From the NCBI GenBank assembly GCA_963921195.1, contig OY992536.1, forward strand, positions 94,097,007 through 94,161,006: DNA of 64,000 bases, read 5' to 3'. The translations under genes were made by a program, and so were the position numbers. The DNA comes from Pegoplata infirma. Taxonomy: Eukaryota; Arthropoda; Insecta; Diptera; Anthomyiidae. Of the stretch, positions 11,039-21,054 are shown in pieces. Position 1 is the first letter of the stretch, and each line of letters opens with the position of its first letter. The notes below the pieces were generated by a model. That model did no database searches, had not been told where the DNA came from, and saw only the letters and a program-made list of their open reading frames with translations.

Positions 11039-11105
11039 TTCAGACCGATATCTCGATGGGTTTGAAACGGAATGAAAAATTTATACTCTCTATCACGGAG
11101 TGAAA
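11039..11105 (-). repeat. Short family B 5' fragment
   Basis: Reverse-complement match to the family B start: ACCGATATCTCGATGGGTTT, GAAACGGAATGAAAAA, then TATACTCTCTATCACGGAGT. Only about 65 bp remain. Confidence 0.5.
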
Positions 11106-12245
11106 GATATTAATAAACAATTTTAAAATGTTTCGGTTTAGCTGAACATTTAGTTCAGTTTAGTTTCGGCCAAAAAAAAACCCGTTTCGTTTGGTTTGTT
11201 TAAAAAATTCCTATCAAATCGGGTACTTGCCTTCCTTTGATAAAATATTGTTGTTTTTGTTCCACTGCCGTTGTTATTTTACGTCATTTTAGTTTGTTGG
11301 TTTTCTTTACATGTTCCTTAAGCGTTCGCTTTAATGGCGGATGTAATTGACTTCCGTATTGTAAAGTAATATCACTGTTAGTGAAATGAATTCCCAAGGT
11401 GGTGAGTGATAGAAATTTTCCTGTATAAGAGAAGAGGGAGGCAAAAAAAGCTTAATTACATTTTGTTTACCTATCTATTAAGAGTAAATTGAAAAGACTT
11501 CCACATAGAGCAGAAAAAAAACAAAACGAAGCATTTTTGTGATTGCATAAATCGATATTGTTTTCATACATAATTTAAAAAGTACAACCTAAAAGTAGGC
11601 AATACAATCTTTTTTAAAGGAGCACCTATAAGTAGGTTACATAGAAATTGTTAAAGGAACAGCTATAAGTAGGCTACATAATTTTTTTTTTAAGGAACAC
11701 TTATAAGTAGGCTACATATTCTTTATTTATTTTTTTAATTTCTTTGAAATTTTTATTTGATTTTGTTCATTTGAACAAATTTAAGTGTTCAATCACTTGT
11801 TAAGTAAGATTATTGAATTTTATTTTCATTTATTTTGTTTTTTTGCTTTTATGGTTTATTACATTTCATTACATGACTAATTAGCAAACATGTGTATTGG
11901 GTTGTTTTGTTTTTTTGGGCTGTTGTTGGTGGTGGTGTTCTTTCTTGTCTATCTCTGATGTTGTTTGGGTGTTTTTTGAAATTTAGAAATAATTGCCAAA
12001 AAATTTGAAAATTGTTATTTTTCTATCTTTTATGAGAATTTATGAATGCGTAACTTGTTTGTACATCATATATATTGAGTATTTGGGCTTTAGCAAAAAT
12101 ATTTTTGGCATTGGTTTCTATTACACATCATAAGTTCATAATAATCTCTTTGTATAATGTGAGTGTTGTGTGTTGCTCTTGTGCGTGCCCCTAGTGTTTT
12201 GATATTATCCAAATGCGTTACCATAGTGTTGCATTAGAGTGACAT
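11106..12245. other. Mostly unique sequence, no gene recognised
   Basis: 11215-11450 is less A/T-skewed than its surroundings and not repeated in the window, but shows no long open frame. It is a candidate for conserved non-coding or untranslated sequence only. The rest is A/T-rich with GTTGTTGG-type runs near 11920-11960. Confidence 0.35.
11584..11720 (+). repeat. Short tandem of CTATAAGTAGGCTACAT units
   Basis: Three copies of (GGAACA)CCTATAAGTAGG(C/T)TACAT lie at about 11620, 11661 and 11697, spaced 36-45 bp. They are preceded by ACCTAAAAGTAGGCAATA at 11586, which links the unit to the dispersed TTGCATACTTTTAGG motif in reverse orientation. Confidence 0.55.
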
Positions 12246-13090
12246 TTTTATGACATGACTTTTGAATTTCCAAAGTGTCCGGGAAAATTTTAACTCTACT
12301 AGACCTAAAAGTTATGTGTTACAAATTTGTGGCCAAACGGATTAAATAAACCTGGGGCGCCTGGAAAACAAAGTTCGGGATTTTTAAAAATCGGTCGAAT
12401 GGTTTTTGAGATATTCATATTTGCAAAAAATGGAGGTTTTTCCTACGTTCAAGAAATTTAAAAAAAAAATCTTAAAATTTCTTTGACTTGATTTCAGTCG
12501 AGCTAAATCCGATCATTTTAACACGTGGCGCTCTTTAATCATAGTTTTTGGTTTTTTTTATAAAATTTTTACCAACAACTCAAAACTTTGATCAAAGTGC
12601 GCCATGGATTAAAATGTTCTGATTTGGCTCAAACGAAATTTAATTGAAAGTTTGTCTCAAGCTTTATAAAATAGTGGATTTTTTTTAATTCTTGAGTTTT
12701 CAGAACCTTTTTCCAAATTTCAAATGGTATCTCGAAAATCGCTCGATCGATTTTAGAAGTTTTTTGATATTCACATTCAGCAAGCCAAAATTAATAGAAA
12801 TAATGTGTCGCACGAGGTTTTTTTTTTTTATTTTTCAAAAATCCAAAATATTGGTGAAAAATTTTCCAAAAATCCAAAACTTTTATCGAGGGGCGCTATG
12901 ATTTGGCTCAAACTAAGTTCAAATGAATGTTCTTCTCAAGCTTAATAAAAGGGTAATGGGGGAAAAAATCAAAAATTTTTTAAAAAATTTCCTTAACCGA
13001 AAAGAAAAAAAGAAAAAAAAGAGAAAACCGTAATTTTTTACAAATTTCAAAGAGCAATATCTCGAAAACCGTTCGACCGATTTTTCCTTT
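12246..13090 (+). repeat. Family E ~325-bp tandem repeat, left block
   Basis: The marker TCTCGAAAAYCGYTCGAYCG occurs at 12735 and 13060, 325 bp apart, with a decayed earlier copy at 12380-12415 ('GGTCGAATGGTTTTTGAGAT'). Each unit has a run of A/T, the block TGGCTCAAACTAAG and a GCGCCATGG-like block. The array is interrupted at 13091 by family B and resumes at 16894. Confidence 0.65.
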
Positions 13091-13759
13091 TTTTTATACC
13101 CTCCACTCTGGGATAGAGGGTCAGCTTGTCATTCTGTTTATAACTCATCGAAATATCGGTCTGGGACCCCATAAAGCATATATGGGGCATTCCATGTCAA
13201 ATCGGACACTTTGGAATTTTTTTTTTTTAGATTTTCCCAATTTGTTTACTGTTTTTAGTACCCTTCGAAAACTCCTTCGTGGTAAATTTTCAGATTTTTT
13301 TGATCACCCGTTCAAAAGATATCGAATTTTTAAAAATTGGTAGTTTGTTCCTTTACTCAAACTTCTGTTCCTCATAACTCCTTCAATAATAGTCCAAATT
13401 TCGAATGTTTTTTTTTCAAAATTTTTGTTTTTTTACGTACTTTAAAAAAAAAATCCAAAAAAATTCTTAAAAACGCTTTTAAGTTTTAAAATTTAAATCT
13501 CATTTTTGAAAATGTTTGTGCTCTTCGATTTTTTTGAAATTTTTTGGTGTAAAACTTCTATCGATTCTACAAATTTTTTGCCCAGGAGGATCGTGGGATA
13601 ACGATTATTACTATTTTTTTAAATTTTTTGAAAAATTTTTTTTGTAATTTTCCAATCTTAAAATCATTTTTACTGCTGCAATGGTGCGTCATAGAGGGGT
13701 AATTTATAAGAACGACCCCCATTAATTTTTACGTCTTAACATTTCTTTGGAACAAACTA

Positions 13760-13791
13760 AGGAGTGAGATCATAAAAATGTTAACACACAT
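13760..13791. repeat. DD37E transposon left TIR, 32 bp
   Basis: Identical inverted match to 15025-15056 over 32 bp (AGGAGTGAGATCATAAAAAT and 12 further bases, ending ACACACAT). The arms diverge immediately after that. It is expected to hold the transposase binding site. Confidence 0.93.
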
Positions 13792-13841
13792 AAAGTTAAA
13801 TAAAAAACAGACTACTGAATTTTAAGACTTCAAACCAAATT

Positions 13842-13847
13842 TTTATT
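13842..13847 (-). promoter_or_regulatory. Candidate poly(A) signal AATAAA of the transposase gene
   Basis: On the minus strand AATAAA lies about 47 nt past the transposase stop codon and before the TIR. The position fits polyadenylation of the transposase mRNA, though AATAAA is frequent by chance in this A/T-rich DNA. Confidence 0.4.
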
Positions 13848-13893
13848 AAATAAAATTTAATACAAAATCATAACAAAAAAACCACATGGAACT

Positions 13894-14901
13894 CTAACCA
13901 CTACGAACAAAGTTATCCACTTTTTCCGGAAACCCTCCCATTAAGGCTTTTATGGTAGTTTCTGTCACCTTTTTAGAGCAGGTGGTCCATCTACGTTTGA
14001 AATCTTGCATGTCCTGGGAGACCTTTTTTGTGCCCTTTAATTCTTTTTTAACAAGAGCCCAATATCTCTCCACTGGCCCGAGCTCCGGGCAGTTTGGTGG
14101 ATTTGCCTCTCTTGGTACAAAAACCACATTATTATCATTATACCACTCCAGCGCTTTCTTGCTGTAGTGATAAGAAGCTAAATCGGGCCAAAAGTAAGTG
14201 GATACATTGTGCTGACTCAAGAACGGAAGAAGTCTCTTCTGCAAACACTCCTTGATATAAATTTCGCTGTTTATAGAGCCAGATGTCACAAATGACTGGC
14301 TTCTTTGGCCGTAGCTACATATGGCCTGCCATACTAGGAATTTTTTGGGGAATTTCGTTTGCTTTTTTGACCGAAATTTTTCCGCAACATTTCCTCGAAC
14401 TTCGGAAACATAAAATTCTTGACCAGGGAGCTGCGCAAAATCAGCCAGGACATAAGTTTCGTCGTCCATTACACAACAGTTGTATTTTTTTATAAAATTT
14501 GATTTCAATTTTCTAGCTCTGGTTTTGGCCTCCAAATTTTTAAAAGCGTTTCTATCGGGAACTTTTTGAACTTTGTAGGACTTTAGTCCCGCCTTACGTT
14601 TCACTTTACGTACAAAAAAGTCTGAGCATTGGGCTAACCGAGCTGTTTTTCTGCCAGATGTGTTAGGAGCTCTCTTAAGGATGCTTTTAACTTTATATGC
14701 CTTACCAATGTTACGATAACCAGTCGTTGTTCCTGTTCCCGGCTTCCTTTCAATTGTTAGGTGTTCCAGATACCTTTTTACCACTTTTGAAACTGTTTGG
14801 CGGCATACATTAGTTTCTTTGGCAATTTTTTTGTATGTCCATGTTTGGTTTTGTTGAAAATATTTAATTATTTTTGAACGCACTTTTCTTTCATCGTCCA
14901 T
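13894..14901 (-). CDS. Tc1/mariner transposase, DD37E catalytic triad
   Basis: A 335-residue uninterrupted protein of normal length for the superfamily, which cuts the element at its TIRs and rejoins it at TA in the nucleus. N-terminal helix-turn-helix at about residues 24-45 (YKKIAKETNVCRQTVSKVV) and a second possible one near 80-105 (GRKTARLAQCSDFFVRKV) form the paired-like DNA-binding region. The catalytic domain has D147 in VMDDETYV, D240 in YFWPDLASYHY and E278 in CPELGPVERYW. The 37 residues between D240 and E278 define DD37E. This spacing and the WPDLA and NPPNCPEL blocks fit ITmD37E elements described from mosquitoes rather than DD34E Tc1 or DD34D mariner. The start is the first in-frame ATG, 155 bp inside the TIR end. 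No frameshift or stop is seen. It is the only convincing protein gene in the window. Confidence 0.95.
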   Translation of the reverse strand: MDDERKVRSKIIKYFQQNQTWTYKKIAKETNVCRQTVSKVVKRYLEHLTIERKPGTGTTTGYRNIGKAYKVKSILKRAPNTSGRKTARLAQCSDFFVRKVKRKAGLKSYKVQKVPDRNAFKNLEAKTRARKLKSNFIKKYNCCVMDDETYVLADFAQLPGQEFYVSEVRGNVAEKFRSKKQTKFPKKFLVWQAICSYGQRSQSFVTSGSINSEIYIKECLQKRLLPFLSQHNVSTYFWPDLASYHYSKKALEWYNDNNVVFVPREANPPNCPELGPVERYWALVKKELKGTKKVSQDMQDFKRRWTTCSKKVTETTIKALMGGFPEKVDNFVRSG

Positions 14902-15024
14902 TGTGTAAAAAATTGCAAATTAAAACTCATGATGTAAATTAATTTATTAACTGACATATTTTTAAAATGTAAACTGCCGAAAAAAAAAAAATTTGGAAGC
15001 TTTACACCAAAGTTGTAGGCAAAA

Positions 15025-15056
15025 ATGTGTGTTAACATTTTTATGATCTCACTCCT
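15025..15056. repeat. DD37E transposon right TIR, 32 bp
   Basis: Perfect inverse of 13760-13791. It is followed by TA (15057-15058), the second copy of the target dinucleotide, and then by family A left-arm sequence ATACCCTATCTCC. Confidence 0.93.
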
Positions 15057-16893
15057 TAATACCCTATCTCCAATTTCTAAGGAGGCTCCCACACAAAACG
15101 ACATTTTTTAAAAGTTGCTTTAACCGCTCTAACTGCACTAATAGTGCCCTTAGACCAACAAAATGTATGACCGACCCATTTTTTTAGAGCAAACATTTTC
15201 GCTAAACACACCTATCTCTAATTTTTAAAGCGGTCCGCATACAATTTTTTTTTATTTTTTGTAAATTTGTTTTATTTAATCTGCTTCTGCCGGTCCAATG
15301 GTGCGTCCGAGAGGGGTCATTAGTGAGACCGACCCCCATTTGTTTTTACCCTACAAAATTTTTTTTAAACATTCCTACGCCCTATCTCCACTCCCTAAGT
15401 AGGCTCCCATACAAAATTACATTTTTATAAAATTTGCTCAACTGTTATTTGTATGGGAGCCTACTTAGGGAGTGGAGATAGGGCGTAGGTATGTTTTAAA
15501 AAAATGTTGTAGGGTAAAAATAAATGGGGGTCGGTCTCACTAAAGACCCCTCTCGGACGCACCATTGAACCGGTAGAAGCTGATTAAATAAAACAAATTT
15601 ACAAAAAATAAAAAAAAAATTGTAAGGGGGCCGCCTTAACAGTTTAAGATAGATAGTAGGTGTGTTCAGAGAAAATGTTTTGACTAAAAAAATTATGTGG
15701 GTCGGTCATACATTTTGTTGGTCTAAGGGCACTATTAGGGCAGTTAGAGCGGTTGGAGCAAATTTTAAAAAATGTCGTTTTGTGTGAGAGCCCCCTTAGA
15801 AATTGGAGGTAGGGTATTAGTTTGTTCCAAAGAAATGTTAAGACGTAAAAATTAATGGGGGTCGGTCTTATAAATGACCTCTCTATGACGCACCATTGGA
15901 GCAGTAGAAATGATTTTAAGATTGGAAAATTACAATAATTTTTTTTTCAAAAAATTTTAAAAAATAGTAACAATCGTTATCCCACAATCCTCCTGGGCAA
16001 AAAATTTGTAGAATCGATAGAAGTTTTACACAAACAAATTTCAAAAAAATCGAAGAGTACAAACCTTTTCAAAAGTGAGATTTAACTTTAAAAACTTAAA
16101 AATCGCATGCTAGAGCGCTTTGAAGAAATTTTTGGGATTTTTTTTAAAAAGTACGCAAAAAAATAAAAATTTTTGAATAAAAAAAAATTGACATTTGGAC
16201 CATTATTGAAGAAGTTATGAGTAAAAGAACTTTGAGTAAAGGAACAAACTACCAATTTTTTAAAATTCGATATCTTTTGAACGGGTCATCAAAAAAATCT
16301 AAAAATTTACCACGAAGGAGTTTTCGAAGGTTACTAAAAACAGTAAACAAATTGGGAAAATCTAAAAAAAGTTTTTTTCAAAGTGTCCGATTTGACATGG
16401 AATAATTGATCAGTGATCGATTTTAAGACATTTTAGCGATGTCCGTCTGTCTGTGGTAATGGTGATCACGGTCAAAATATTAAACGTAGATGACTTAAAC
16501 TTAACATATTTATTGGAAGTTCTCCCGAGCAGCTTGGTATTGCATTTCAGCGATATCGGTTCAGCGGTTCAAAAGTTATGAACGAAAATGTAAGGACACC
16601 CAAAAAATGTTGGTACATTCAACATAACCTAAAAATACAAAATGCTTTAATTTGGCTGATGGGAGACATATGTGAACATGATTGAACACCGAATGGTATT
16701 TAAACAAGTACGAACATAGTTTTTGACAAAAAAATCGCGGATTTTTTTTTACCAAATTTTTTTTTTCCGGAAACTTTTTTCGCGGATTTTTATTTTTTTT
16801 TCAAAAGTTTTAAATAAAGTTTTTGGCAATAATTCTTTTGAAATTGTGGAGAGTATTAATACATTCGGCAAGGCCGAATTTTGCTTTTTTACT

Positions 16894-17371
16894 TGTTTTT
16901 TTTTAATTCTTAAACTTCCGAAAAACCTTCATTTTCAGAACTTTTTTCCAAATTTCTAATGGTATCTCGAAAACCGCTCGACCGATTTCAGTTTTTTTTT
17001 TTTCGATATTCACAAAATTAATAAAAATAATGTATCGCAAGATATTTTTTTTTTATTTTTTTCATTTTTCAAAAATTCAAAATATTGGTGAAAATTTTCT
17101 TTATATCCAAAATTTTGTTCAAAGCGCTCTACAAGTTAAAATGATCGGATTTAGCTTAAATAAAGCTTAAACTGAAAGCTCTTGTCAAGCTCATTAACAG
17201 CGTAAAGGGAACACAATTTCTAGATTTCTTAAAAAATTTCTTTAACCTAAGAAAAAACCGCCATGTTGGACAAATTTCACATAGCAATATCTCGAAAACC
17301 GCTCGACCGATTTTAATTTTTTTTTGATTTCGTGTTCAGCGCATTAAAATCAAATAAATATGATGTTTCAC
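16894..17371 (+). repeat. Family E tandem repeat, middle block
   Basis: Resumes after family B with TTCTTAAACTTCCGAAAAAC and 'TTTTTTCCAAATTTCTAATGG'. The marker TCTCGAAAACCGCTCGACCG is at 16965 and 17289 (324 bp apart). It ends where the next family B copy starts (CCCTCCACCTTAGTGATAGA). Confidence 0.7.
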
Positions 17372-17958
17372 CCTCCACCTTAGTGATAGAAGATATTTTG
17401 TCATTCCGTTTGTAACTCTATAAGTTTGTCATTCCGTTTGTAACTCATCGAAATATCGGTATGGGACCCCATAAAGTATATAATTGATCAGTGATCGATT
17501 TAAAGACATTCTAGCGATGTACGTCTGTCTGAATGTGGAAATGGTGATCACGGCCAAAATATTACACGGTAATGACTGAAACTGAACTTATTTATTGGAG
17601 GTTCTCCCGAGCAGTTTGGTATTGCATTTGAGCGATATCGGTTCAGCGGTTTAAAAGTTGTGAACGAAAATGTAAGGACACCCCAAAAATTCAACATAAC
17701 CTAAAAATACAAAATGCTTTAATTCGGCTGTCGGTTGAAATATGTGAACATAATTGAACACCGAATGCTATTTAAACAAGTACGAAGATATTTTTTGACA
17801 AAAAAAAAAAAATCGAGTTTTTTTTTTTAACAATTTTTTTATCGTGGAAATTTTTTTTTTTTAAATTTTTAAATAAAGTTTTTGCCAATATTCTTTTTGA
17901 AATTGTGGATAGTATCAATACATTCGTTCGGCAATGCCGAATTTAACTCTTTACTTGT
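17372..17958 (+). repeat. Family B copy inside family E
   Basis: Full block order from CCCTCCACC to ACTTGTTT, with a local duplication at the start ('AAGTTTGTCATTCCGTTTG' repeats 'TTTTGTCATTCCGTTTG' about 25 bp earlier) and hairpin TTCGGCAATGCCGAA near the end. Family E continues on both sides. Confidence 0.7.
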
Positions 17959-18510
17959 TTTTTTTTAATTCTTAAACTTAGGAAAAAACTCTATTTTCGG
18001 AACTTTTTTACAAATTTCAAATGGTATCTCGAAAACCGCTCGATCGATTTCAAAAATTTTTTGATGTTCATATTCAGCATGCCAAATTCAATAAAAATAA
18101 TGTATCGCAAGATATTTTATTTTTTTCATTTTTCAAAAATCCAAAATATTGGTGGATATTTTCCAAAAATCTAATACTTTGATCTAAGGGCGCTACAGGT
18201 TAAAATGATCGGATTTGACTTAAATAAATTTTAAATGATATTAAAAGGCTCAAGCTTATTAATAGCGTCAAGGGAAGAAAGGTTGAGATTTTTTAAAAAA
18301 TTTCTTTAATCCAAGCAAAAACCGCCATTTTGTACAAATTTCAAATAGCAATATCTCGAAAACCGTTTGACCGATTTACTTCTTTTTGATATTCGTGTTC
18401 AGCGCATCAAAATCAAATCAATATGACAAGACATATGTTTTTAAATGTTTTTTTATTTTTTAAATTTTCAAAAATCCAAAACTTTGATAGCTGATCGTCA
18501 CGGGGGTAAT
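17959..18510 (+). repeat. Family E tandem repeat, right block
   Basis: Markers TCTCGAAAACCGCTCGATCG at 18026 and TCTCGAAAACCGTTTGACCG at 18354 (328 bp apart), with 'AGGGCGCTACAGGTTAAAAT' and 'GGATTTGACTTAAATAAA' between them. The array decays around 18500. Confidence 0.7.
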
Positions 18511-19821
18511 TCAATCCGATTGGAGATAGCATAGGAGAATAAAAATGTCGCCTGTCCATTCAGAATAAGAAGAAACACTTTTTTGACTTAGAAAAATGCC
18601 TGTCTAGTGTTCCATATTTCGAATTTTTTTTTGTTGGTTTTTTTATTTTCTAATTTGATTTGTTAAGCATGTTACAATGTTGCTATTTGGTACTAGGATA
18701 TTTGCTTAATAATTGGCCTAAATTTTTTAAGCCTTTTTCAAATGTTTACAGAATTTTAGTTATTTTTTTCTAATTTTTTTTTTGTATATTTCTCAAATAT
18801 AATTATGATTTATAGAGTGGAAACAAAATGAACATACTCAATTTTTGTTTCTGTTTTTGAGATAATTTATTTTTTTTATTTTTTTCGATATTTATTTTCA
18901 TGTCTGGGTAAATAGTACTTTATTTAGTTTTTATTGGCATGAGTTCACAAACAAAATTTTTGTGTTATTATTTATATTTATAATGGACCAGTAGTATTAA
19001 AACGCCTTTTTAATTTTGTTTATGCATAAACTTTGCTAAATGTATTGATTTTATAAAAATTTGGTCACTTAAAAATTATTGTAGACAAATTTAATGCTTG
19101 AGTACACTTGTTTTTTTTTTTTGTGAATTGTTTGGGCGTTGTGGGGTTTAAAGGATATTTAAAATTAACATATTTTAAAGATTTATTTAAAAAAAAAAAA
19201 TATATCCTAAAAGTAGTCAATGATTTTTATAAAATGTGTCACACCCTAAAGTATGCAATAGATTTTTTTCGAAACGTATTTAAACAACTTAAAACTTATT
19301 TTTTTACTCACACTTTTTTTCGCGGAATTTTTTTCAACAATTTTTTTTTTTTTTTCAAAAAATAAAAATTCCAAAAATGACATCTTGACTTTTAACCCTT
19401 TTCTACTGTCACCTCTATGACTAAAGTACTTACTAATTAATTTTAATAAGCATAATTAATATTAATTAATTATAAAAATGCGTACTTAACTATTATCATT
19501 AAGCTGCCATATTAAAAGCTTTTTTGAATAAACGCACCTAAAATATGTCCTAAACTATTTTAAGAAAATTTCTAAAATAACAGCGTGAAATACATTTTTT
19601 TCCTTTTCCCAGAAGACTTCCCTCTCTAACCCTTAAAAATTACTAAAATTTTCTGTTAATGCATAACAAACTTTGTTTGTGCTGTTTCTAATTTCCCCTT
19701 TCGCTTAAAATATTTGCACTTAATTCATTTTCATACATTTTCTAACTAAATACAACGATGAGTACTCCCACTGATAAATGACGTAATAACAATTTATTGT
19801 AATGGACGTACGTAATTTTTT
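18511..19821. other. Unclassified AT-rich sequence
   Basis: No gene or strong repeat recognised. Two inverted variants of the dispersed motif lie at 19205 (CCTAAAAGTAGTCAATG) and 19244 (CCCTAAAGTATGCAATAG). TAATTAAT-rich sequence is at 19430-19470. Confidence 0.45.
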
Positions 19822-20378
19822 TTTATACCCTCCAACTACAGTATGGTAGTATACTCACTTTGTCATTCCGTGTGTAACGCATCGAAATATCAGTCGGGGA
19901 CCCCATAAAGTATATATATTATTGATTAAAGATCGATTCTAAGACATTCTAGCGTTGTCCGTCTGTTGAAATGGTGATCACGGCCAATGTATTACACGGA
20001 GATGACAGAAACTTAACAGATTTACTTGTTATTGCCCTTAGAAGTTTGGTATTGCATTTGAGCGATATAGGTGTAGCGGTTCAAAAGTTATGAAAGAAAA
20101 TGTAAGGACACCTCAAAAATGTTGCTACATCCAACATAACCTAAAAATACAAAATGCTTTAATTCGGCTGCTGGTTGACACATGTGAACAGAATTGATCG
20201 CCGAAAGGTATTTAAACAAGTACAAACATATTTAAAAAAATTCCGCGGAATTCTTTTTTTCACCAAAAAATTTTTTCCCGGATTTTTTTTTTCAAATTTT
20301 TTTTTAAATATTTTTTTTTACATTGTGAAGGGTATCAATACATTCGGCAAGGTTGAATTTAACTTTCTTGCTTGTCTT
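19822..20378 (+). repeat. Family B copy
   Basis: Starts TTTTTTATACCCTCCAACTA, continues through 'CGCATCGAAATATCAGTCGG', 'GACATTCTAGCGTTGTCCGT' and 'ACATAACCTAAAAATACAAA', and ends GTGAAGGGTATCAATACATT, degenerate hairpin TTCGGCAAGGTTGAA and CTTGTCTTT. The start agrees with the inverted end of the copy at 3571. Confidence 0.7.
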
Positions 20379-20542
20379 TTCGTCATTATGTTCACTTAAT
20401 GTTATTTAAAACAACAGTTACAACAACAACGAAACGAACAAAAAAAAAAAATATATTAATTAATAGCAAATTATTTACAAATTCCCCAAAGTGTAACTGT
20501 CAACAGGACATCTAAAACAACAACAAAAAAAAAACAACTAAT

Positions 20543-20935
20543 GGTATGAACAGAACAAGCCCGGCACGACTTTTTTCATACGATTTGACAGTTAAAAACC
20601 GTGACCGGCACGACAAAAAATTAAAACTTATTTTATTTTATCTCCGGGTTCTCTCAATCTCCCTCCCTCTCACACTCCAGGGTTGCCGCATTTTCACAAC
20701 AATTTTTTATTTTTCATTCACAATGGTGTAACAAACGTACAGTAGTGCCAACTTAATCACATTGACTATGTGATAAGCGATTTTTTTCCGTAAAATTACT
20801 CTAATTTTATTAAAAGTTAGCACCACTGAACAAACAAATGACATTTTTTGCCGTCGCCGTCCCCCGTCATTGTTTTGGGCCTATATTCTCCGGCAACGGC
20901 AACCGTCCCCGTGCCGTGCTTGTTCTGTTTCTACC
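20543..20935. mobile_element. TIR element, ends GGTAnnAACAGAACAAGC
   Basis: The left end GGTATGAACAGAACAAGC plus CCGGCACG is mirrored by the right end CGTGCCGTGCTTGTTCTG plus TTTCTACC. It has GC-rich subterminal CGGCACGAC and CGTCGCCGTCCCC blocks and no coding region. Inside, 20740-20828 has its own inverted ends CAGTAGTGCCAACTT / AAGTTAGCACCACTG and may be a second nested 89-bp MITE. No clear duplication was found for either, so superfamily is open. Confidence 0.55.
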
Positions 20936-21054
20936 TTAAAACAATACAACGGCAACAAACGGATAAACATAGGTTTGGCAGGATAATAGTAAGGATGGTG
21001 AGAATGACACGATGAAGGTGGTGAAAAATACACACTTAAAGAAATCTTGGTAAA

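Larger units (their letters stand above)
13760..15056 (-). mobile_element. Complete DD37E Tc1/mariner transposon (ITmD37E-like)
   Basis: A 1297-bp element with perfect 32-bp inverted ends starting AGGAGTGAGATCATAAAAAT, each flanked by the dinucleotide TA (13758-13759 and 15057-15058). One intact transposase gene fills the centre on the minus strand. The flanks read AACAAAC-TA / TA-ATACCC. The same sequence without insertion (AACAAACTAATACCC, other strand) is present in the matching arm at about 15807-15823 and at 2303-2320, so the empty site and the duplicated TA are directly visible. Perfect ends and an intact frame suggest recent insertion and possible activity. Confidence 0.93.
13183..16403. 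mobile_element. Family A palindromic element, both arms, ~1.92 kb without nested transposon
   Basis: Begins TGGGGCATTCCATGTCAAAT at 13183 right after TA and ends in the inverse (ATTTGACATGGAAT) at 16403, with the last few bases of the right terminus missing. The left arm (13183 to about 15416, minus the DD37E insertion) mirrors the right arm (about 15448-16403) along nearly its full ~940-bp length, with a ~31-bp spacer 'ACATTTTTATAAAATTTG'. It carries no transposase of its own. A TA-type target and long inverted arms suggest a non-autonomous Tc1/mariner-like fold-back element. That assignment is inferred. Confidence 0.75.
13094..16893 (+). repeat. Family B copy split by a 3.2-kb insertion
   Basis: The left part (13094-13182) runs TATACCCTCCACTCTGGGAT to ACCCCATAAAGCATA. 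The right part (16404-16893) resumes at ATTGATCAGTGATCGATTTT and continues to GTGGAGAGTATTAATACATT, hairpin TTCGGCAAGGCCGAA and ACTTGTTT. The two parts together make one ordinary ~580-bp family B copy. Element A fills the gap. The whole copy lies inside the family E array. Confidence 0.75.

Noticed and set aside
13952..14495. Plus-strand open frames over the transposase gene
   Set aside because: Antisense shadows of the intact minus-strand transposase.
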